From the NCBI RefSeq assembly GCF_011390875.1, contig NZ_JAABRP010000007.1:1-64000 (forward strand): a stretch of 64,000 nt of DNA, given 5' to 3'. Under the pieces are notes generated by a model. That model did no database searches and was not told the origin of the DNA. It saw nothing but the letters and a program-made list of their open reading frames with translations. Numbering within the stretch: position 1 is the first letter of the stretch; every line of letters begins with the position of its first letter. This document shows positions 9,663 through 19,525 of this stretch, one piece after another. The position numbers were made by a program, and so were the translations under genes. This DNA comes from Thiocapsa sp. (lineage in GTDB: Bacteria > Pseudomonadota > Gammaproteobacteria > Chromatiales > Chromatiaceae).

Positions 9663-10421
9663 GTGAGTCGTTTGGTCGTGTTCAGCTTCTTCCGCTATTC
9701 GGGGTTGCGTGTCCCCGATGCCTTCCTGCGGATGGGCTTTCAGCGCTTTCTGATGGATCGCCGTCTGCTGGCCGGCCGGATCCGCCTGATGGGCTGCGGC
9801 GGCGGCGATGGATTTTCCGTGGTGCCGGATCTCGGTGCTTACTGCCTGATGCGGGTCTTCGCGGATCCCGGCGACGAGGCGCGTCTGCGGCGGTCCCGCT
9901 TCTACCGAGCCGTCGCCGACGCGAGCTCCGAGCAGCTTCACTTTACGCTGAACCCGGTGTCGGGGCGAGGAACCTGGGGCGGCGAGGCGCTCTTCGAGTA
10001 TCGAGGCGGACAGCAGCCGGACCGGCCGCTCGTCGTCCTTACCCGTGCGCGGGTCGCCCCGACACGGGCGCGCGCCTTCTGGAACAGCGTCCCGGAGATC
10101 CGCCGCCAGCTCCGCGAGACGCCGGGTTGCCCCTACCACGTCGGATTCGGAGAGCACCCGCTCTTGACGCTCGCGACCTTCAGCGTCTGGGAAGATCTCT
10201 CCCGGATGCAGGCGTTCGCGTATCGGACCACCCCGCATCATCGGGCCGGCCGCGCGTCCAGCCAGGAGGATTGGCTCAGCGAGTCGATGTTCGTTCGCTT
10301 CGCGATCGAGCGGATCGAGGGCGATCTCGAGCGTTATCCTCGCCTCGCTGCGCTCATGGAATCGCTAGAGCGAAGCGCGAAACCCATCTTTTCGGCGGCG
10401 CCACCCCGATTGGGCGTCTGA
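9663..10421 (+). CDS. crtA: CrtA-type carotenoid (spheroidene) monooxygenase
   Basis: About 252 aa. The N-terminus VVFSFFRYSGL..PDAFLRMGFQRF and the core VLTRARVAPTRARAFWNSVPEI ... GEHPLLTLATFSVWEDL match CrtA, which oxygenates acyclic carotenoids (spheroidene to spheroidenone) in purple bacteria. I favour GTG 9663 because GAGGA lies 5 nt upstream; ATG 9651 and 9657 are alternatives. The C-terminal tail LERSAKPIFSAAPPRLGV is encoded inside a palindromic repeat, so it is probably a recent add-on. The gene is isolated from any photosynthesis cluster in this window. It could instead act on other ketocarotenoids. Confidence 0.87.
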   Translation: MSRLVVFSFFRYSGLRVPDAFLRMGFQRFLMDRRLLAGRIRLMGCGGGDGFSVVPDLGAYCLMRVFADPGDEARLRRSRFYRAVADASSEQLHFTLNPVSGRGTWGGEALFEYRGGQQPDRPLVVLTRARVAPTRARAFWNSVPEIRRQLRETPGCPYHVGFGEHPLLTLATFSVWEDLSRMQAFAYRTTPHHRAGRASSQEDWLSESMFVRFAIERIEGDLERYPRLAALMESLERSAKPIFSAAPPRLGV

Positions 10422-10457
10422 GCGGGGTGGATGGGTTTCGCTGCGCTCTACCCATCC
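10366..10457. repeat. Family-2 palindromic repeat overlapping the crtA 3' end
   Basis: Arm TAGAGCGAAGCGCGAAACCCATC (10366-10388) faces arm GGATGGGTTTCGCTGCGCTCTACCCATCC (10429-10457). The first arm and the crtA stop codon lie inside the element. Related copies occur at 42279 and 57861. Confidence 0.75.
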
Positions 10458-10509
10458 TACCGGTTTCGGTTTCCTTTAAGCGTTTCCCAGGAAAAATGTG
10501 TTTCAAATC

Positions 10510-10597
10510 CTAAACCGCGTCCACCTCCGACCTCGAGGGGTTCAGCCTTCCTCGATCTCCAACCGAAAGATCGAAAATCGCTCGGGACGCGGTTTAG
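10510..10597. repeat. Family-1 stop-adjacent inverted-repeat element, copy B
   Basis: Perfect 13-bp termini CTAAACCGCGTCC...GGACGCGGTTTAG, 88 bp overall. The right end is 2 nt from the fabA stop codon on the minus strand. Confidence 0.85.
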
Positions 10598-10599
10598 TC

Positions 10600-11115
10600 T
10601 TAGAAACCCTCGGTCGAGGTAAAGAGCCCCACCCGAAGATCCTTGGCCGTATAAATGGTGCGTCCGTCCACCTGCACCACGCCGTCGCCGATACCAAGCG
10701 CCAGCTTGCGTGAGATGACACGCTTCATGTCGATGTGATAGGTGACCTTGCTCGCGGTCGGGAGCACCTGTCCGGTGAACTTGACCTCGCCCACCCCGAG
10801 TGCACGCCCGTGCCCCGGATTGCCGATCCAGGCCAGATAGAAGCCGACGAGCTGCCAAAGTGCATCGAGCCCGAGACAGCCGGGCATGACCGGGTCGCCG
10901 GGAAAATGGCACTGAAAGAACCAGAGCTCGGGCTTGATATCCAGTTCGGCCAGGATCTCGCCCTTGCCGTTGGCGCCGCCGAAATCGGCGATGCGCAGCA
11001 CGCGATCCATCATCAACATGTTCGGCACGGGCAGTTGGGCATTGCCCGGACCGAACATCTCGCCGTATCCGCAGGCGAGGAGCGCGTCGCGGTCGAAGGA
11101 GGCTTCTTTAGTCAT
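10600..11115 (-). CDS. fabA: FabA 3-hydroxydecanoyl-ACP dehydratase/isomerase
   Basis: 171 aa when started at [21 protein letters not shown] (ATG 11115), the canonical FabA N-terminus; the longer ORF reads back into repetitive sequence. It has the catalytic histidine motif [11 protein letters not shown] and the aspartate motif [12 protein letters not shown]. FabA dehydrates 3-hydroxyacyl-ACP and isomerises trans-2- to cis-3-decenoyl-ACP, making unsaturated fatty acids in the cytosol. The usual partner fabB is not adjacent here. Length matches E. coli FabA (172). Confidence 0.96.
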   Translation of the reverse strand: MTKEASFDRDALLACGYGEMFGPGNAQLPVPNMLMMDRVLRIADFGGANGKGEILAELDIKPELWFFQCHFPGDPVMPGCLGLDALWQLVGFYLAWIGNPGHGRALGVGEVKFTGQVLPTASKVTYHIDMKRVISRKLALGIGDGVVQVDGRTIYTAKDLRVGLFTSTEGF

Positions 11116-11268
11116 TTGGGGTGAGGTCCTGTGTGTCTTGCGGTTCCAGGGTTTCGAGAGCCTCCAGCCTCCAGCCGCCTGCCTCCGGCTTCGTTCGAGG
11201 CGGCGGGGCGGTATGGATTGCACGCGAGGCGTTCGGTGTTGCGTTGCCCGTGCGAGAGCGCGAGGATC

Positions 11269-11310
11269 GCTGGCGGCTGGCGGCTGGCGGCTGGCGGCTG
11301 GCGGCTGGCG
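11269..11310. repeat. 7-bp tandem repeat (six GCTGGCG units)
   Basis: Six consecutive copies of GCTGGCG lie in the fabA upstream region, downstream of the proS stop on the minus strand. Copy number probably varies by slippage. No coding role seen. Confidence 0.9.
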
Positions 11311-11317
11311 GTTGAAA

Positions 11318-13039
11318 TCAGCCCGCCCGAAGCCGCGCCGACACCCAGCCGACGATCTCCTCGATCGGGATGACCTGCGTCTCGCTATCGTTGCGGCCCT
11401 TGTACTCGACTTGACCGTCGTCCAGCGACTTGTCGCCGACCACGATGCGGTGCGGGATGCCGATCAGCTCCATGTCGGCGAACATCACGCCGGGGCGGGC
11501 GTCGCGATCGTCGAGCAGGACATCGACCCCGGCCTGCTTGAGATCCTCGTAAAGCTGATCCGTCGCCTCGCGGACGCGATAGGATTTGCCGAGCTTCATC
11601 GGCAGGAGTGCGACCTGGAAGGGCGCGATCGGCGCCGGCCAAGAGATGCCGCGCTCGTCGTGATGCTGTTCGATCGCCGCGGCGACCACGCGCGACACCC
11701 CGATGCCGTAACAGCCCATGGTCAGGGTCGTCGCACGGCCGTCCTCGCCGAGCACGTTAGCCTTCATGGCTTGGCTGTATTTGCGCCCGAGCTGGAAGAT
11801 GTGTCCGACCTCGATGCCGCGCGCGATGCGCAGATGGCCCGAGCCATCCGGGCTCGGGTCGCCGTCGATCACGTTGCGCAGATCCGCGATCTCGGGAAGC
11901 GGCAGATCCCGGCCCCAGTTCAGCCCGAACCAATGCTTGCCGTCCTGATTCGCGCCGGCGCTGAAATCGCCGGTGACCGAGACGGTGCGATCCACGATGC
12001 AGGGGATCGGCAGATCCTTTGGGCCGAGTGATCCGGGACCGGCGCCGATGACCTCGCGGATCTCGGCCTCGGTTGCCATGCGCAGCGGCGCGGCGACCCC
12101 GGGCAGCTTCTCGGCCTTGATGGCGTTGAGCTCGTGATCGCCGCGCACCAGCAGGGCGACCAGAGCGGACGTGCTCTCGGCGGAGGCGGCGACGACAAGG
12201 GTTTTGACCGTGCGCTCGATCGGCTGAGCGAACTGCTCGACCAGATCCGCAATGGTGCGAGCGTTCGGGGTGTCGATCAGGCGCGCGGTCTCCTGCGGCG
12301 CCGGGGCGGCTTCAGCCAAGGCGAGAGCCTCGGCCAGCTCGACGTTGGCCGCGTAGTCGCTGCTGTCGGAGAAGGCGATGGCGTCTTCGCCGGAGTCCGC
12401 CAGCACATGGAACTCGTGCGAGGCGTTGCCGCCGATGCTGCCGGTGTCGGCCTGGACCGGGCGGAAATCGAGCCCGCACCGACTGAAGATGCGGCTGTAG
12501 GCCGCGTGCATCTGCCGGTAGGTGTCTTCGAGCGAGGCGTCGTCGAGATGGAAGGAGTAGGCATCCTTCATCAGGAACTCGCGCGCGCGCATCACGCCGA
12601 AGCGCGGCCGGATCTCGTCGCGGAACTTGGTCTGGATCTGATAGAAGTTGATCGGCAGCTGCTTGTAGCTCTTCAGCTCGTTGCGGGCGAGATCGGTGAT
12701 GATCTCCTCGTGTGTCGGGCCGAAGCAGAAGTCGCGCTGATGGCGGTCGCGCAGACGCAGCAACTCCGGGCCGTACTGGTCCCAACGACCGGATTCCTTC
12801 CACAGCTCGGCGGGCTGCACCGCAGGCATGGAAACCTCCAAGGCGCCGGCGCGGTCCATTTCATCGCGGACAATGCCTTCGACTTTGCGCAGGACGCGCA
12901 GCCCCATCGGCAGCCAAGTGTAGAGCCCGGCCGCGAGCTTACGGATCATGCCGGCACGCAGCATCAAGCGGTGACTGGCGATCTCCGCGTCGGACGGGGT
13001 CTCTTTGAGGGTCTGGATCGGAAACTGGGAGGTGCGCAT
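11318..13039 (-). CDS. proS: Prolyl-tRNA synthetase, bacterial type with editing domain
   Basis: 573 aa from [19 protein letters not shown] (ATG 13039); the track's 80-residue extension is not typical and is dropped. Class II motifs are visible: [19 protein letters not shown] (motif 2), [14 protein letters not shown], and [19 protein letters not shown] (motif 3). The central insertion (~225-400) is the Ala-tRNA(Pro) editing domain, and the C-terminus is an anticodon-binding fold with [18 protein letters not shown]. Single gene, divergent from the PilZ gene. Confidence 0.97.
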   Translation of the reverse strand: MRTSQFPIQTLKETPSDAEIASHRLMLRAGMIRKLAAGLYTWLPMGLRVLRKVEGIVRDEMDRAGALEVSMPAVQPAELWKESGRWDQYGPELLRLRDRHQRDFCFGPTHEEIITDLARNELKSYKQLPINFYQIQTKFRDEIRPRFGVMRAREFLMKDAYSFHLDDASLEDTYRQMHAAYSRIFSRCGLDFRPVQADTGSIGGNASHEFHVLADSGEDAIAFSDSSDYAANVELAEALALAEAAPAPQETARLIDTPNARTIADLVEQFAQPIERTVKTLVVAASAESTSALVALLVRGDHELNAIKAEKLPGVAAPLRMATEAEIREVIGAGPGSLGPKDLPIPCIVDRTVSVTGDFSAGANQDGKHWFGLNWGRDLPLPEIADLRNVIDGDPSPDGSGHLRIARGIEVGHIFQLGRKYSQAMKANVLGEDGRATTLTMGCYGIGVSRVVAAAIEQHHDERGISWPAPIAPFQVALLPMKLGKSYRVREATDQLYEDLKQAGVDVLLDDRDARPGVMFADMELIGIPHRIVVGDKSLDDGQVEYKGRNDSETQVIPIEEIVGWVSARLRAG

Positions 13040-13272
13040 CGGCAGTGCTATCGGCGGCGTAAAGGCGGGAAGTGTATTGTTCAACCAGTGTCGAAACAAC
13101 CGCGTCATGCCGAGCGCCGAAGGGACCTCGGAGCAAATCCAGTCGATAAGCAGGCTCGCGGGATGTCGGATGCCCGATATACTTGCCGAATGCGCTGTAG
13201 GCTCGACAAGCATCACCTCAATTCCGTCGCAAATCCGAATCGGGTTTGCGACGCGCGGGAGCCGATCGCGAG

Positions 13273-14328
13273 ATGACAACGGGATTGGATGATTCGGGTC
13301 GCACGCAGACGACGCCTTTGGAAAACCGGCGCACCCAACGACGCATCGCCGTGCGCATTCCGATTCAGGTCTATCTGCCCGGCATGGATCGACCCATCAC
13401 AGCCATGAACCAGGATATCTCCTGGGGAGGTGCACAGTTCGTCGCGGTCGCGCCGTTCGATGCGTTGTCCGGCACGCTGCGCCTGGTTTTTCCCTGGCGA
13501 GGGCGCGACAGGGTTGCCATCGAAGCCCGCGTTGTGCGGGCGCAGCGCCTGGAAGCCGGCCACTATCAGGTTGCGGTTCGTTTTGCGAGCCTCACGCCGA
13601 GAAGCCAGTCCAGGCTGGAGAAACTGCTGACGATGCTCGACGTGGCGGACGGGGCTGGCGAATCGCCCGCAGCCCCGCTGGTGCGCGAGCTCGAGGTTGC
13701 GGTCGACGATGCCGGTGCCATGCGCGAAATGCTTGAGCAGATCGCGTCCGGACAGCTGAGAATCACCGTTTTCGAGGCATACAAGGCCGGTCAAAGCATT
13801 CGCTTGGCGATCCGTGGCGCCGAGGACCTGCCGGGTGTTCGTCTGAGGGCACGCGTGCTCGAGGTCTCGCGGGTAAAGGTCGACGGATTCGCCCAATCGG
13901 AGCTCTTCAGCCTCGAGCTCGGATTCGAGCATCCGCAGTCTGCGATCACGGCGTTTGTGGAGCTTTTGATCGCACAGCTCCCGCCGGTCCGAAATGATCC
14001 GGAATCCAGTCTCGCAGGTGCACCGGATTGGCTGCGCGCGATGCATCTGGCCAGACCGACGGAGGATCTGTCGCACCGCGATCGAAGCGATATCTCGGTC
14101 TTGGAGTCGCGCTATCCAGACGCGTTGAGGAGCCTCGTGGTGGCTTGGGGAGACCCCGAGTTGTTCGACTTGGCGTTCCAAGACCTGACGCTGGGCAGTC
14201 GGGCCGAGCCGGGAGGTTGGCCTGCGGATGCGTGGGAAGAGCTGGGCCTTCTCCAGGATGTTCACGACAGCGCCTACGGACTGCCTACGAACCGACTGAG
14301 TCCGCTCCGTCCGACGCGTTGTCGTTGA
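13273..14328 (+). CDS. PilZ-domain (c-di-GMP binding) protein
   Basis: 351 aa from [20 protein letters not shown] (ATG 13273). The N-terminal domain has the PilZ motifs [11 protein letters not shown] (RxxxR type) and DISWGGAQF (D/NxSxxG type), which bind cyclic di-GMP. Residues ~130-230 form a second similar-sized domain of unclear type, and the C-terminal ~100 residues are helical and unassigned. There is no signal peptide or membrane helix, so it is cytoplasmic. It lies 140 nt upstream of ilvB on the same strand, probably a separate unit. Output target unknown. Confidence 0.8.
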   Translation: MTTGLDDSGRTQTTPLENRRTQRRIAVRIPIQVYLPGMDRPITAMNQDISWGGAQFVAVAPFDALSGTLRLVFPWRGRDRVAIEARVVRAQRLEAGHYQVAVRFASLTPRSQSRLEKLLTMLDVADGAGESPAAPLVRELEVAVDDAGAMREMLEQIASGQLRITVFEAYKAGQSIRLAIRGAEDLPGVRLRARVLEVSRVKVDGFAQSELFSLELGFEHPQSAITAFVELLIAQLPPVRNDPESSLAGAPDWLRAMHLARPTEDLSHRDRSDISVLESRYPDALRSLVVAWGDPELFDLAFQDLTLGSRAEPGGWPADAWEELGLLQDVHDSAYGLPTNRLSPLRPTRCR

Positions 14329-14468
14329 GTCGGCGTATTGGCCGGGTGCCGCGGGTGCGGTCCAAGACGCAGGCCGCTTCGGCTCGGCGGCTTGCTTGAC
14401 CGGTCGCGTCGATCGCGGTACCTTCGACCGCTTTTGAACCCTTTTGGGACTGATCGGAGGTCACCGAG

Positions 14469-16256
14469 GTGGCACTGTCTGAAGCGCAATCCGTAGGGGC
14501 TGACCCGGAGCGGCCGGAGCGGAGTGGTGTCGAGCTGAGCGGGGCCGAAATCGTCATTCAGGCGCTCGCCGACGAGGGCGTCGAGTTCGTCTTCGGCTAT
14601 CCAGGCGGCGCTGTGCTGCACATCTACGACGCCCTGTTCCGGCAGGAGTCCGTCAAACACATCCTGGTGCGCCACGAGCAGGGGGCCTCGCACGCGGCGG
14701 ATGGTTACGCGCGTGCGACCGGCAAGTGCGGCGTCTGTTTGGTGACGTCGGGTCCGGGTGCGACCAATGCGGTCACCGGTATCGCGACGGCTTACATGGA
14801 CTCCATCCCGATGGTGATCCTGACGGGTCAGGTGCCGACACCGGTCATCGGCAGCGACGCCTTCCAAGAGGTCGACACGGTCGGTATCACGCGGCCCTGC
14901 GTGAAGCACAACTTCTTGGTCAAGGACGTGCGCGACCTCGCGGTGACCATCCGCAAGGCATTCTATATCGCGATGAGCGGTCGGCCGGGACCCGTGGTGG
15001 TCGATATCCCGAAGGACGTGACGGATCCGAACATCAAGATCCCGTACGATTATCCGCGCGATGTGAAGATGCGTTCCTACAACCCGGTGCTGAAAGGGCA
15101 TCCGGGGCAGATCCGCAAGGCCGTCGATCTGATCCTCCAAGCCAAGCGGCCGGTCTTCTACACCGGCGGCGGCGTGGTGCTCGGCGAGGCATCGGCGCAG
15201 TTGACGGATTTCGTCCGCACGACCGGCTTCCCCGTCACCAGCACCCTGATGGGGCTCGGCGCCTATCCCATGACCGATCCGCAGTTCATCGGCATGCTCG
15301 GGATGCACGGGACCTACGAGGCGAACATGGCGATGCACGAGACCGACGTCTTGATCGCCATCGGCGCGCGCTTCGACGATCGGGTCACCGGCAAGATCGA
15401 GCACTTCTGCCCGCATGCGAAGATCATCCATGTCGACGTGGATCCGTCCTCGATCTCGAAGAACGTGAAGGTCCATGTCCCGATCGTGGGGCAGGTGGCC
15501 AACGTGCTCGCCGATATGCTCAAGCTCTATCGCGAGCTGGCCCCGCGCTCCGACGAGCAGCCGGTCGCCGCTTGGTGGACGAAGATCGCAGAGTGGCGCG
15601 GCGTGGATTGTCTGCAGTACGACCGCAACAGCGCCGCCATCAAGCCGCAGTTCGCGGTGGAGACACTCTACAAGGTGACCGACGGGGATCTCTATCTGAC
15701 CTCGGACGTCGGCCAGCATCAGATGTTTGCCGCCCAGTTCTATCCGTTCGATAAGCCGCGGCGTTGGATCAACTCGGGCGGCCTCGGGACCATGGGCTTC
15801 GGCCTCCCGGCCGCGATGGGGGTGCAGTTGGCGTTTCCGGATGCGCAGGTCGCGTGCATCTCCGGGGAGGCGAGCATCCTCATGTGCATCCAGGAGCTGG
15901 CCACCTGCCTTCAGTACGGGCTGCCCGTGAAGGTGATCCTGCTCAACAACGGCTACATGGGCATGGTGCGTCAGTGGCAGGAGTTCTTCTACGAGAGCCG
16001 CTACTCGAACTCCTATGTCGATGCCCTGCCGGATTTCGTGAAGCTTGCCGAGAGCTTCGGGCATGTCGGCATGCGTGTCGACCGGCCGGCCGATTTGGAG
16101 GCCGCGATGACCGAGGCATTCGCGATGAAGAACCGCCTCGTGTTCATGGATGTCATCGTCGATCCGACCGAAAACGTCTATCCGATGATCGCCGCCGGCA
16201 AGGGCCACCACGAGATGCACCTGGCACCGAGTCTGTCGGATCGCGAGCTGGCCTAG
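14469..16256 (+). CDS. ilvB: Acetolactate synthase large subunit
   Basis: 595 aa, GTG start with GGAGGT 8 nt upstream. This is the ThDP-dependent first enzyme of branched-chain amino-acid synthesis. It contains the N-terminal ThDP glutamate region (FGYPGGAVLHIYDAL), the FAD/CoA-like central domain, and the C-terminal ThDP-Mg motif. The motif reads SGEASILMCIQELATC, so the usual GDG is GEA; related GEG forms occur in pseudomonads, so activity is still expected. It forms an operon with ilvH 31 nt downstream. The stop codon lies inside a half copy of the family-1 repeat. Confidence 0.96.
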   Translation: MALSEAQSVGADPERPERSGVELSGAEIVIQALADEGVEFVFGYPGGAVLHIYDALFRQESVKHILVRHEQGASHAADGYARATGKCGVCLVTSGPGATNAVTGIATAYMDSIPMVILTGQVPTPVIGSDAFQEVDTVGITRPCVKHNFLVKDVRDLAVTIRKAFYIAMSGRPGPVVVDIPKDVTDPNIKIPYDYPRDVKMRSYNPVLKGHPGQIRKAVDLILQAKRPVFYTGGGVVLGEASAQLTDFVRTTGFPVTSTLMGLGAYPMTDPQFIGMLGMHGTYEANMAMHETDVLIAIGARFDDRVTGKIEHFCPHAKIIHVDVDPSSISKNVKVHVPIVGQVANVLADMLKLYRELAPRSDEQPVAAWWTKIAEWRGVDCLQYDRNSAAIKPQFAVETLYKVTDGDLYLTSDVGQHQMFAAQFYPFDKPRRWINSGGLGTMGFGLPAAMGVQLAFPDAQVACISGEASILMCIQELATCLQYGLPVKVILLNNGYMGMVRQWQEFFYESRYSNSYVDALPDFVKLAESFGHVGMRVDRPADLEAAMTEAFAMKNRLVFMDVIVDPTENVYPMIAAGKGHHEMHLAPSLSDRELA

Positions 16257-16264
16257 ACCGCGTC
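16254..16264. repeat. Family-1 repeat, half copy at the ilvB stop
   Basis: TAGACCGCGTCC..GAG.GAAA at the ilvB stop resembles the left end of copy A. No matching right arm is present before ilvH. Confidence 0.5.
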
Positions 16265-16287
16265 CCGAGCGAAAGAGATCTTAAGAC

Positions 16288-16775
16288 ATGAGACACATTA
16301 TTGCCGTGCTGCTGGAGAACGAGGCGGGCGCGCTCTCGCGCGTCGCCGGACTCTTCTCGGCCCGTGGCTACAACATCGAATCCCTGACCGTCGCTCCGAC
16401 CGACGATCCGACCCTCTCGCGGATGACCCTGGTCACCACGGGCAACGACGACGTGGTCGAGCAGATCAAGAAGCAGTTGAACAAACTGATCGACACCGTG
16501 AAGCTGCTCGACCTCTCCGAGGGTCCGCACATCGAGCGCGAGATGATGATGATCAAGGTGCGCGCCGAGCGGCAGGACCGCGAGGAGCTCAAGCGTCTGA
16601 CCGAGATCTTCCGCGCGAAGATCATCGATGTGACCGATACGAGCTATGTCATCGAGTTGACGGGGGCGTCCAAGAAATTGGACGCCTTCATCGGTGCCGT
16701 GCCGGAAGGGCTGATCGTCGAGGTCGTCCGCTCGGGGCCCACCGGCATCTCGCGCGGCGACAAGGGCTTGACCAT

Positions 16776-16779
<4 letters not shown>
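16288..16779 (+). CDS. ilvH: Acetolactate synthase small (regulatory) subunit
   Basis: 163 aa. The N-terminal ACT domain (MRHIIAVLLENEAGALSRVAGLFSARGYNIESLTV) binds valine for feedback control, and the C-terminal ALS_ss_C domain contains ELTGASKKLDAFI. It partners IlvB in the cytosol. Length equals E. coli IlvH (163). ilvB-ilvH-ilvC is the common gammaproteobacterial order. The TAA stop is part of family-1 repeat copy D. Confidence 0.97.
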
Positions 16780-18022
<1,243 letters not shown>

Positions 18023-18040
18023 TCAACTGCAACCCGCTTT

Positions 18041-18112
18041 CTCTCGGGATCCGATCGTTCGGATCCCGAGAGGCACGAAAGGCCATGCACCCGAGATGCA
18101 TGGCCTTTTTTA
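18041..18112 (+). terminator. Tandem hairpins ending ilvC, second one Rho-independent
   Basis: Hairpin 1: CTCTCGGGATCCG / CGGATCCCGAGAG (18041-18072), without a T-tract. Hairpin 2: AAGGCCATGCA / TGCATGGCCTT, followed by TTTTTTA (to 18112). The second is a standard intrinsic terminator. Confidence 0.9.
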
Positions 18113-18205
18113 TTCAGCTCGCTATTGTTGTACTGCGCATGTCGAGAGTCCGCCTATTGCGGTGCCCGTCGCAGGCACTGGCTTTGCTCGGCGAATGAAG
18201 CAACC

Positions 18206-18391
18206 CTATGTTTTCTCTGTAAGCATCGGTGCGCGGCTTCGACCACTCATCAGCAATGCATCATCGCTGCCGACGGAATCCATTCGTGTTTGTCTCGGGA
18301 GATAGGTCGCGGGCGACGCCATTCCGAGCATGCATCCATAGAGAAACGACCAACCCGTCATCGCACCGAACAACTGATACGTATACGTCAT
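18206..18391 (-). CDS. Possible small membrane protein (61 aa), unrecognised
   Basis: The ORF begins MTYTYQLFGAMTGWSFLYGCM and has one hydrophobic stretch (~8-25) and a polar tail. AGGAG lies 7 nt before the ATG, the main reason to list it. There is no recognised family and no operon partner. It sits in a 1.1-kb stretch between the ilvC terminator and the DAB operon terminator that is otherwise empty. It may be spurious. Confidence 0.35.
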   Translation of the reverse strand: MTYTYQLFGAMTGWSFLYGCMLGMASPATYLPRQTRMDSVGSDDALLMSGRSRAPMLTEKT

Positions 18392-18633
18392 GACACTGCT
18401 CCTATCGAGCGACGCGATCGCAAGGACGCCCTTTCCGGCTCTTGCTCTCGGTCGCGATCGGCAGGTCGAGCGGTGGGAGGTGTCCCGGTTGACGGGGCGA
18501 TCGACTCCGACTCCGCTGTTCCTGTCCCCTGTGACTAAAGCCTATGTCAGCAAGAGGAATGCAGACGCGACGTGGGTCTCGTTCCCGAGGGAGACTTGCG
18601 GAAATCCCGAGCGGGTTCTATCCGATCGGACCG

Positions 18634-18837
18634 TCAGCGTTGCTCGGGGGGCAGCGCCATCTTTCCTCTGGCCGAGAGGTCTGAGCGGCGGACCTTGGCG
18701 ATCTTTCGAACCTGTCCGACCATCGGTTTCAACTCTTGCGCTGCGGCCCAGGCTTCTTCGACCGTGGCGGCCTTGCGTGCTTGATTCGGCGCGGATTTGA
18801 ATTGAGGCTTATGAGGTTCATGCAGGATATCGGTCAT
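18634..18837 (-). CDS. Possible small cytoplasmic protein (67 aa), unrecognised
   Basis: Started at MTDILHEPHKPQFKSAPNQARKA (ATG 18837), the ORF gives a charged, alanine-rich, probably helical protein (VEEAWAAAQELKPMVGQVRKIAKVRR) with normal residue composition for this genome. The longer ORF start is unlikely. I see no strong ribosome site and no family match. It could be a real small protein or chance. Confidence 0.4.
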   Translation of the reverse strand: MTDILHEPHKPQFKSAPNQARKAATVEEAWAAAQELKPMVGQVRKIAKVRRSDLSARGKMALPPEQR

Positions 18838-19013
18838 TGGAAGGATCCCCGTTGTGATTGTGCACCAGAATACTCTGTTTTTGTAGCGGCGATCTATTCC
18901 GATCGCCGATGGTCGGTATCGGCTTCGGGAATGCTTGGCTCCCTTTCCCATCCAACGCAAAGCCGGGAAGAGGCCGACGCGATCATCTGCCGGAGCTCGG
19001 CGCCCCGATCACG
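18838..19013. other. Non-coding remainder of the 18.1-19.2 kb gap
   Basis: The 18.1-19.2 kb interval holds only the two weak small ORFs and the terminator listed separately. I see no RNA gene or repeat in the rest. Confidence 0.5.
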
Positions 19014-19040
19014 TAAAAAAAGCCCGGCTGGCGCCGGGCT
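19014..19040 (-). terminator. Rho-independent terminator of the DAB operon
   Basis: The stem AGCCCGGC/GCCGGGCT with a 4-nt loop is followed on the minus strand by TTTTTTT. It lies about 155 nt after the PII-like gene stop, closing the minus-strand operon. Confidence 0.9.
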
Positions 19041-19195
19041 ATAAAACGTCTCGCTTGAGTCGAGACAGGGAGGACACGCAGTAAAAAGGGGTCGTCGAGG
19101 CTGTTGAGGCAGGCGCTCGGAGATGTTGTCTCCGACGCGGTGCGGATCGAACCTCCGCTCTGCCTCGTGCCATCGCACGCCGCCCGTTGGGCAGT

Positions 19196-19525
19196 TCAAT
19201 CGGTTGGCATCTTCACCATTCGGCTGACCTGGATATCGGAGGTGAAGACGACACCCATGTGTTTATTGAAAAAGGGCGTCAATCCTTCCAGGATCGGACC
19301 GACAAGCTCCTCGGGAACGGCGGTAACGATCATGACGAGCACCGAGTCGTCATTGAACATCAGATGTCCCTGGTGCACGCCGTGAGTGCCTTTTCCGGAG
19401 AGATTGTGAAGGATCGTATAACCGCCCGCGCCCGCGCGATCGAGTAGGTCGACCACGAAACCTCGTTGCTCGCCTTCGACGATGATCTCGAGCTTCTTCA
19501 TCGCAGTGACCGAGAGTGCGTTCAT
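19196..19525 (-). CDS. PII-like signalling protein of the DAB operon
   Basis: 109 aa, ATG 19525 overlapping the dabA stop (ATGA) with GGAGG 7 nt upstream. The fold pattern MKKLEIIVEGEQRGFVVDLLDRAGAGGYTILHNLSGKG...VMIVTAVPEELVGPI is that of PII-like proteins. PII-like proteins next to bicarbonate transporters bind nucleotides or bicarbonate and tune transport; that role is inferred here. It is last in the operon before the terminator. An internal ATG at 19501 is an alternative start. Confidence 0.85.
   Translation of the reverse strand: MNALSVTAMKKLEIIVEGEQRGFVVDLLDRAGAGGYTILHNLSGKGTHGVHQGHLMFNDDSVLVMIVTAVPEELVGPILEGLTPFFNKHMGVVFTSDIQVSRMVKMPTD

Noticed and set aside
14274-16220. A 648-codon minus ORF opposite ilvB
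   Set aside because: Histidine/aspartate/arginine-rich shadow of a clear acetolactate synthase gene.
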